Below are positions 1 through 4,999 of a DNA stretch of 6,226 nt, piece by piece (within the stretch, counting starts at the first letter, position 1; each line of letters begins with the position of its first letter). The notes under the pieces were generated by a model. The model ran no database searches. It was not told the DNA's origin and saw only the letters and a program-made list of their open reading frames with translations. A program made the position numbers and the translations under genes. This DNA is from Clostridiaceae bacterium (GTDB lineage Bacteria > Bacillota > Clostridia > UMGS1883 > JAAYMJ01). Location of the stretch: the NCBI GenBank assembly GCA_012521455.1, contig JAAYMJ010000211.1:1-6226 (forward strand). The letters are read 5' to 3'.

Positions 1-1338
1 AACTGTTTTTACAGAATTGTCCTTGCTTGCGGCGTAAGCTAAAACGTTATTCTGCCTGATATCATCAAATGTTGCCTTCCTGCCGTCCGTATAGTAGATA
101 TTTACTGTTGCATTTTCTTCATCCAATGAAATTACTTCATTGTTTGTGCCTACAATTCTGCTAACTGACTTGGAAACATTGTTTACTGTAATGAACCTAT
201 AATCCAATACATCGATTATATCGTATACGTCATCGCCGTCATTGTCAATCAGTGTAACTTTACCATATTTGGGCTTTAAGTCGTCAACATCAACATTAAT
301 CAGGGTTGCGCCATTGTAAATAACAATCGGTGTGCCTGAAGTGCGGACATTTTTAGGCTTACTATCGTTTTCAATGTCCTGCCAATATGTAAATTGATAT
401 TGACCTTTTACAACTGTAACACTATCAATGTTTTCCGCGTTAATCACAAGTGAATTGTTCTTTTTGCCTGACACTTCATAAAACTTAACGGTTCTAAAGT
501 CATTATCGCCTGTATCTTCAACATACAAGGTTACATAATATCCAAGGTATTTATCAATGTCGGTATCCCCAACGATGAACATTTCGCCATTATCTAGCAA
601 GATGTAACCATCCCGCAAGGTGGATTTTCCGAAAAATGAGGTGTCACTATTTGCTTCAACAACGCCTTTTACTGTTGTTAGCCCAAAGTATCTGGAAAGT
701 AGTGTTACCCCTTCCATCACTTCATAGGTAACTATCGTATCGGACATTGTAACGCCTGCTTCCATAATGTCAATGCTCATTGCATTGTAAACAAGTTTTG
801 CAACTTTACCCCTGGAAGCTTCCCTGCCGACCTGAATGTTAACTCCCTTGCTTAACCCGATTGAGTTTGCAACCTGGAGATAGCCGTTTGGGTAACCGGC
901 TTTTGCGTAAGCGTAACTGCCATAGCCTAGCACGCTTACGATAATTTTTACTGCTTGTTCTTCTGTTACAACATCATCCGGCCTGAATGTGCCGTCCTCA
1001 AAGCCTGTTAAAATTCCAAGTTCGGCAGCAAGGTTAATTTGGTTTGCCGCCCAGTGGAAATCCGTATCATAAAACTTTGATTCATCAACCTGCCTTGTCA
1101 ATGTGTCCATTTTTAGCATCCTAAGTGCCACTGCAGCCATTTCAGCGCGGGTAATGGTACTGTCAGGCCTAAATGTTGTTGAATCATATCCTCTCATAAT
1201 CCCAAGATAATTCAATAATTCAACAGCATTTTCATATTCAGTACCAGCTACGTCATAAAAAGTAGCTGCAATAACACCCTGGCTCACCATGCTTAAAAGC
1301 ATTATAACCGCTATAATAATTGACTTAATTCTCTGCAT
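1..1338 (-). CDS. S-layer homology domain surface protein, N-terminal part (3' end beyond window)
   Basis: The reading frame is open from the ATG at 1338 to the window edge, giving 446 residues without a stop. Residues 1-24 or 1-25 are a signal peptide (MQRIK, a hydrophobic core, then GVIA-A). Three SLH domains follow at about 26-76, 88-138 and 143-190. The first has the canonical ITRAE motif; the second reads VTEEQA and lacks the arginine; the third is divergent (ASRGK). SLH domains bind pyruvylated secondary cell wall polymer, so the protein should sit on the cell surface. Residues 200-446 are beta-rich and resemble, from memory, the conserved region after N-terminal SLH domains in clostridial surface proteins. 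They include an acidic loop, DNDGDDVYDIID (365-376), that fits a calcium-binding pattern. Start chosen because a strong ribosome binding site lies 7 nt upstream and the signal peptide begins there. It is the last visible gene of the three-gene operon, 39 bp after its neighbour. Exact function unknown. Confidence 0.93.
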   Translation of the reverse strand, partial: MQRIKSIIIAVIMLLSMVSQGVIAATFYDVAGTEYENAVELLNYLGIMRGYDSTTFRPDSTITRAEMAAVALRMLKMDTLTRQVDESKFYDTDFHWAANQINLAAELGILTGFEDGTFRPDDVVTEEQAVKIIVSVLGYGSYAYAKAGYPNGYLQVANSIGLSKGVNIQVGREASRGKVAKLVYNAMSIDIMEAGVTMSDTIVTYEVMEGVTLLSRYFGLTTVKGVVEANSDTSFFGKSTLRDGYILLDNGEMFIVGDTDIDKYLGYYVTLYVEDTGDNDFRTVKFYEVSGKKNNSLVINAENIDSVTVVKGQYQFTYWQDIENDSKPKNVRTSGTPIVIYNGATLINVDVDDLKPKYGKVTLIDNDGDDVYDIIDVLDYRFITVNNVSKSVSRIVGTNNEVISLDEENATVNIYYTDGRKATFDDIRQNNVLAYAASKDNSVKTV

Positions 1339-1345
1339 GCTACAA

Positions 1346-1354
1346 CCCTCTCCT
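1346..1354 (-). promoter_or_regulatory. Ribosome binding site of the N-terminal-SLH protein gene
   Basis: AGGAGAGGG on the minus strand, ending 7 nt before the ATG at 1338. It decides that start over the in-frame Met codons 13 and 17, which fall inside the signal peptide. Confidence 0.85.
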
Positions 1355-1377
1355 GTTTATTAATATTCATAAATTAA

Positions 1378-3156
1378 TTAGTCCAATAACTGAGCAATTA
1401 CATATGCTGCTTCTGCTCTTGTTGCGGTTGCAGTTGGCGCTAACATTGGTGAGTAGATGGGAGGAATCGCACCGTTCATATAGTTAACTGCCTCTTTTGC
1501 GTAATCGCTGATTGAAGCATAATCGCTAATTTGAATTTGTGAGCCTCTATTAACACCCCTGCCAAGTTTAATAACTGCGCGGTATACCATCGTAATCATA
1601 TCCTGGCGGGTTATAGTCCTTCCAACACCAAATGTTCCATCACCCATACCTTGTGTAATGCCTGCTTTTTCAGCACTTGCAACATAGATATAATACCAGC
1701 TGTCCTGCGGAACATCAGTAAATGACGTGGTAGCTGTTAAATCGCTAATCTGTAATGCGTTAACCAACATCTTAATAAATTCTTCCCTTGTAACAGCGCC
1801 TTGTGGATTGAATTTCCTGTCGCCAATACCCTCTACAACGCCTTTTGCAGTAAGTTTAGCAATGCTTTCATCCGCCCAGCTGAATACGGCAGTAACGTCG
1901 GTGTAGTAGTCACTTGATCTATAAACTTTTAATTGGGTCATGTCCTGCGGCAATGTATATGATGTTAAGCCCGATGAGCTTGAGCCTCCACCGCCGCCGC
2001 CTTTTGTAGAGTCTTTCTTTCCGCTGTCGTCAGGTACACTACTTTGCAATGCTTTATTCTTTGCTTTCATTGTACTGTCTGTGATTTCTTCTGTGCTATA
2101 ATAGTCTTTGCCATTTTGAATATCCTTTGCTGCGCTTTCCTTCTTCTTAATTTGATCTTTTGTCAATTCGCTATTATCTTTATAGAAGAATTCATATACC
2201 CCGTTCATCTTATCAAGGGGGAAGTAATTCTTAAATTCTTTTAAATAATCAAATATAGCCTGCCAGTGGGTTTGGTTAAATCCCCCTACAATAATGGAAT
2301 CTTCCAATGTTTCCTTAAAATCTCTTTTTGCTTTATCAAAATCATTAGAAGCTGTAAAACCTTTGCTCATCAAATGAGAAGCTACTTTTATACGTGCTTT
2401 GTCTGTCATGTTTGTATACAATTGACTTACATCTTCATTCAAATTAAACATTACAATTGCTTCGTCTATAGCTTTCAAGCTCTTATCTGCATTACCTTCT
2501 TTTGCAATTGTAGCATAAACCAAAGCAAAGTTTACCATTTCTGCAACTTGTTCTTCTGTAAAGTCGCTTCTGTCATTTATTTTTAAAACATACTCTGCGA
2601 AAAACTCTTTGCTTTTGCGGCTTAGCATATCGAAAATAGGTACTTTAATACCGCTTGCTTCTGCAATATCTTTATTGCTTTCAATTATATCGATTATATC
2701 ATCAGCTGTTGACTCACTTGATCTGAATACATCAAACATTTCTCTTCTGTATTCTTCGTTTGCAAAGAAGAATTCCCTTGATTTTACTTGCGCGCCTACT
2801 ACAACAACGGTGTAATAACCTGATTCGTTTGAATCGTCAATATCGTATGTAAATGTATATTTTTCTTTGTCTTTTGATAGAATTTCATCAAAGTACAATA
2901 CATCTTCAAACAAGTCTTCCTTTGGCGTTAGATTATCAAATGAAACGCCAGGTCTTAGAATATACATAAAGAATACTGGATAGTTGTCAGCGTTTTCAAA
3001 TATTAAATCAACTTGCAAAGTATTTATCTTTACTTTAGCATTTTCAATTTCAATAAATACATCGTCATCCGCCAAAGCTATGGCACTTGGCAAGATGAAG
3101 CATAGCACCAATATCAATGAAAGCAATTTCTTTATTGCATTAACCTTATAACTCAT
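1378..3156 (-). CDS. Secreted surface protein: Ig-like domain, helical region, three C-terminal SLH domains
   Basis: The 592-residue product starts with a signal peptide (KK, hydrophobic core, likely cleavage after ALA at residue 29). Residues about 32-131 are beta-rich, with an ILRPG motif (66-70) and a GYYTVVVVG strand (113-121). They resemble, by recollection of pattern only, an Ig/FN3-like module of clostridial surface proteins. Residues about 145-360 are charged and predicted helical, possibly two related units (near 154-216 and 226-288). A low-complexity linker (GGGGGGSSSSG, 386-396) leads to three SLH domains at about 418-468, 479-530 and 541-592, with VTREE, ITRQD and ATRAE motifs; the third is the most divergent. 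The C-terminal SLH set should tie the protein to the wall polymer and leave the N-terminal part exposed. It is the middle gene of the operon, 36 bp after the lectin-like gene. AGGAGG 7 nt upstream of the ATG supports the start. No catalytic motif was recognised; a structural or binding role is inferred. Confidence 0.95.
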   Translation of the reverse strand: MSYKVNAIKKLLSLILVLCFILPSAIALADDDVFIEIENAKVKINTLQVDLIFENADNYPVFFMYILRPGVSFDNLTPKEDLFEDVLYFDEILSKDKEKYTFTYDIDDSNESGYYTVVVVGAQVKSREFFFANEEYRREMFDVFRSSESTADDIIDIIESNKDIAEASGIKVPIFDMLSRKSKEFFAEYVLKINDRSDFTEEQVAEMVNFALVYATIAKEGNADKSLKAIDEAIVMFNLNEDVSQLYTNMTDKARIKVASHLMSKGFTASNDFDKAKRDFKETLEDSIIVGGFNQTHWQAIFDYLKEFKNYFPLDKMNGVYEFFYKDNSELTKDQIKKKESAAKDIQNGKDYYSTEEITDSTMKAKNKALQSSVPDDSGKKDSTKGGGGGGSSSSGLTSYTLPQDMTQLKVYRSSDYYTDVTAVFSWADESIAKLTAKGVVEGIGDRKFNPQGAVTREEFIKMLVNALQISDLTATTSFTDVPQDSWYYIYVASAEKAGITQGMGDGTFGVGRTITRQDMITMVYRAVIKLGRGVNRGSQIQISDYASISDYAKEAVNYMNGAIPPIYSPMLAPTATATRAEAAYVIAQLLD

Positions 3157-3163
3157 GCTATTT

Positions 3164-3169
3164 CCTCCT
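3164..3169 (-). promoter_or_regulatory. Ribosome binding site of the C-terminal-SLH protein gene
   Basis: A perfect AGGAGG on the minus strand lies 7 nt before the ATG at 3156. The 36-bp gap in which it lies holds no hairpin or terminator, which supports cotranscription with the upstream gene. Confidence 0.88.
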
Positions 3170-3192
3170 AATTTATTGTAATTCTAGCCGAC

Positions 3193-4647
3193 TTATCTCA
3201 CGCCTTCGATGTACAAAATCGCAGAATTAGCCAAATCATGTTGAATTACAGACTCTTTACCAATTTTTGCTAAATAATATCCGGATTCAACATTCTTCAA
3301 TCTGTATGTTTTAGCTTCTGCGTCCACAACTTCAATAGCCCATTCTTCGTTTGTATCGCGGTAATCACCTTTCCACGCTATAATTGAGGTGCTTGTATTT
3401 CTGCTGTGTCCTGAGTTGTTCAAGAATCTTTCCGGATTTGCTTTAGAATAGATATAATAAATGCCACTGTTTGGAGATTTTTCATAAATAAACCATTGTT
3501 GATTATCAGCTTCAGTTCTTTCAGACCAACTTAAGGCGTCAGCGTTTGGATTAGGTAATGTCAAAGTCAATCCGCTGTCTGCGATTGAAATTATATTATA
3601 TCCGCCAATAATCAAGTCTTTAGCAGCTCTCTTACCTTCAGAATTATACTGTTCAGTTGGTACAAATTTATCTAATCCTTGAAGGGTGTCCACTAAGAAT
3701 ATTTTTATATTATAATTTTTGAATTCTTCTTCAGGAGCTTCCGGAATATCCATCCTAATGGACAGTGTTTTTTTCTCATTAAAACCATTGAAGTTTTCTT
3801 GAGCCGAGCCCAATCTAACAAGCCTGCCTAGATTATCATATAAACCTACAATCATTGTTAAGGTTGTATCTGAAGTAAGTTTGTGAGTTATATCATAGGA
3901 AATTACTGCATCACCTGCTATAAAGCCTCTGCCTGATAAATAAGATGCAGGACTTGAGCCTTGCTTTATTGTTGGCCCATTATTGTCGGGCACAATTGGA
4001 CTTTCAATTACCTGAACTTCCTGCAAGTTTAAGCAGTCAATATACATTACATCATTACCAGTATTAACAACATAGAATCTGAATTCTGTGTCTTTTGCTA
4101 CAAATACTATTTCTTCTTTTTGCCATTCACCATAGGTAATGGGGGTCTTTCTTCCTATTTCAATATACCCAACTCTTTCTAGGGTTGTCGCAATGTGCCT
4201 GTATGTATCACTAAAGTTTGCATCGGAACCCTTCGGAACTTTTACCCACATGGAAAACACATATGTTTTTTCTTTTTCTACCTCTGTTCTGTAAATAAAA
4301 GTGGAGTTACCCGGAAATTCATAACCGTAACTTCCGTGATATGCTGCATCTGCAATGAATCTGCCCGCATTTGTTATGTAATAAAGCCTGTTTGTCCTTC
4401 TTAGTTTCTGTTCTTCGGAGTCTACCCATTCCTCCATTACATAGTTGGGATCTTCCATGTCACCAAGAAGGAATAAATTATCGCCTATTACTAAATATTG
4501 ATTCCCATTGTTTTCAAAAGTAGTGTTCAATGGATATTCCCTATAAACTTCTTCCGCTGGTACATTTAACTGAATCATCCCAATTAGAGCAATTGCTACC
4601 AACAACAGTGAAACAATTGACTTCTTAATTGATTTTTTGTTGCCCAT
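3193..4647 (-). CDS. Secreted carbohydrate-binding protein with CBM4/9-like and ricin-type beta-trefoil domains
   Basis: The 484-residue product begins with a basic signal peptide (MGNKKSIKKS, hydrophobic core, likely cut after NVPA at residue 31). Residues about 50-215 look like a galactose-binding-fold module of the CBM4/9 type: it opens NLFLLGDMED and closes with a W-x-K-E-E-I-x-F strand and VMYIDCLNLQEV. Residues about 225-330 form a second beta domain with LYDNLGRLV (269-277) and IKIFLVD (314-320), similar to a module I recall from clostridial exported proteins. Residues about 345-484 look like a ricin-type beta-trefoil: NQQWFI (382-387) and NEEWAI (433-438) fit the QxW repeat, while the third repeat has lost its Trp (AILYIE). 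There is no SLH domain, LPXTG motif or lipobox, so it is either released or held by glycan binding. It is the first gene of the operon. AGGAGGG 9 nt upstream supports the start. The ligand is unknown, and no hydrolase domain is visible. Confidence 0.93.
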   Translation of the reverse strand: MGNKKSIKKSIVSLLLVAIALIGMIQLNVPAEEVYREYPLNTTFENNGNQYLVIGDNLFLLGDMEDPNYVMEEWVDSEEQKLRRTNRLYYITNAGRFIADAAYHGSYGYEFPGNSTFIYRTEVEKEKTYVFSMWVKVPKGSDANFSDTYRHIATTLERVGYIEIGRKTPITYGEWQKEEIVFVAKDTEFRFYVVNTGNDVMYIDCLNLQEVQVIESPIVPDNNGPTIKQGSSPASYLSGRGFIAGDAVISYDITHKLTSDTTLTMIVGLYDNLGRLVRLGSAQENFNGFNEKKTLSIRMDIPEAPEEEFKNYNIKIFLVDTLQGLDKFVPTEQYNSEGKRAAKDLIIGGYNIISIADSGLTLTLPNPNADALSWSERTEADNQQWFIYEKSPNSGIYYIYSKANPERFLNNSGHSRNTSTSIIAWKGDYRDTNEEWAIEVVDAEAKTYRLKNVESGYYLAKIGKESVIQHDLANSAILYIEGVR

Positions 4648-4656
4648 AAAATATAA

Positions 4657-4663
4657 CCCTCCT
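4657..4663 (-). promoter_or_regulatory. Ribosome binding site of the lectin-like gene
   Basis: AGGAGGG on the minus strand, 9 nt before the ATG at 4647. It is the first translation signal of the operon. Confidence 0.87.
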
Positions 4664-4685
4664 AATTTAATTTGTACATGCTAAT

Positions 4686-4742
4686 TGTGTTTATTTAATT
4701 AATAATTAACACCAAATTTTATATGTATAATTAACAAACACA
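4686..4742 (-). other. Possible stem-loop in the operon leader RNA
   Basis: On the minus strand TGTGTTT (4742-4736) can pair with AAACACA (4692-4686), and TTAATT (4734-4729) with AATTAA (4700-4695). The two helices are separated by a small internal loop and enclose a 28-nt loop. It would lie near the 5' end of the message made from the 4758-4786 promoter and could protect the transcript. The stem is AT-rich, so it may be weak or due to composition. Confidence 0.3.
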
Positions 4743-4767
4743 CTACTAGATATATTAATTATACATA
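4722..4767. repeat. Perfect 13-bp inverted repeat around the predicted transcription start
   Basis: TATGTATAATTAA (4722-4734) and its exact reverse complement TTAATTATACATA (4755-4767) are separated by 20 bp. The second arm covers the -10 box of the operon promoter, and the predicted start (about 4751) falls in the spacer. The arms are centred 33 bp apart, about three helical turns, which would suit a dimeric or paired DNA-binding regulator. Because the region is very AT-rich, chance cannot be ruled out. Confidence 0.5.
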
Positions 4768-4812
4768 GATAAATCAAATATGTAAATAGTTAATTTATGA
4801 TAGATAAACAAA
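4755..4812 (-). repeat. Imperfect direct repeat spanning the promoter
   Basis: On the minus strand TTTGTTTATCTAT followed by CATAAATTAA (4812-4790) recurs 35 bp on as TTTGATTTATCTAT followed by GTATAATTAA (4778-4755). There is one inserted base and a short mismatched patch. The first copy runs from upstream of the -35 box; the second covers the spacer and the -10 box. They may be regulator binding sites or the remains of a small duplication. Confidence 0.4.
4758..4786 (-). promoter_or_regulatory. SigA-type promoter of the three-gene surface operon
   Basis: TTTACA (4786-4781), a 17-bp spacer and TATAAT (4763-4758) on the minus strand match the housekeeping consensus at 5 of 6 and 6 of 6 positions. 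Transcription would start near 4751, giving a leader of about 100 nt before the ATG at 4647. It is the best match in the intergenic region and lies downstream of the GH16 terminator, so the operon should be transcribed independently of that gene. Confidence 0.7.
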
Positions 4813-4882
4813 ATTTGCTCACTTTAGTATTTTATTATAGTATAATTTCGCAAAGATAACATATTAATTACAAATTGGTTAC

Positions 4883-4911
4883 ATTTTAAATATAAACGAC
4901 ATATTAATCAA
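4883..4911 (-). promoter_or_regulatory. Second, weaker candidate promoter
   Basis: TTGATT (4911-4906), 17 bp and TAAAAT (4888-4883) on the minus strand are an acceptable SigA match with ideal spacing, upstream of the stronger promoter. In DNA this AT-rich such matches arise by chance, so it is offered only as a possible additional start. Confidence 0.3.
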
Positions 4912-4960
4912 TTTCGACAAAAATATTTACCTGATTTAGAAGGTATAACCAAATCCCCTG

Positions 4961-4996
4961 AAAAACCATAATACCTGCACAGCGTGCAGGTATTAT
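4961..4996 (-). terminator. Intrinsic terminator of the GH16 gene
   Basis: ATAATACCTGCAC (4968-4980) and GTGCAGGTATTAT (4984-4996) form a perfect 13-bp stem with a 3-nt loop. In minus-strand transcription the hairpin begins 3 nt after the TAG stop codon and is followed by GG and five T (4967-4961). This is a typical Rho-independent terminator and separates the enzyme gene from the downstream operon. The plus-strand side has only a short T run, so activity in that direction is probably weak. Confidence 0.88.
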
Positions 4997-4999
4997 TTA

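Larger units (their letters stand above)
4648..4999. other. AT-rich intergenic region of 352 bp
   Basis: No gene is visible on either strand. In order of minus-strand transcription it holds the GH16 terminator (4961-4996), a weaker candidate promoter (4883-4911), repeats, the best promoter (4758-4786), and a leader of about 100 nt with a possible hairpin (4686-4742) and the ribosome binding site. It is far richer in A and T than the genes: 4741-4800 has 10 G or C in 60 bases, against 35 in 60 at 5041-5100 inside the GH16 gene. Confidence 0.85.

Noticed and set aside
2044..2815. Three short plus-strand open frames (2044-2244, 2266-2586, 2609-2815)
   Set aside because: They lie opposite the helical and Ig-like regions of the 592-residue protein, are rich in Phe, Ile and Cys as expected from antisense of Lys- and Glu-rich sequence, and show no domain. 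The sense frame has a signal peptide and SLH domains.
4195..4404. Plus-strand open frame of 69 codons
   Set aside because: Antisense to the CBM-like domain of the lectin-like gene, with no recognisable content.
4726..4731. TATAAT on the plus strand as a divergent promoter
   Set aside because: It is part of the inverted repeat, has no -35 match at 16-18 bp, and no plus-strand gene follows.
4928..4945. Short hairpin TACCT...AGGTA
   Set aside because: Only 5 bp of stem with no T run; not convincing as a terminator or operator.
4968..4996. Perfect 29-base palindrome as a recombination or attachment site
   Set aside because: Its position 3 nt after a stop codon and the T run that follows are fully explained by an intrinsic terminator. 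No integrase or transposase is nearby.
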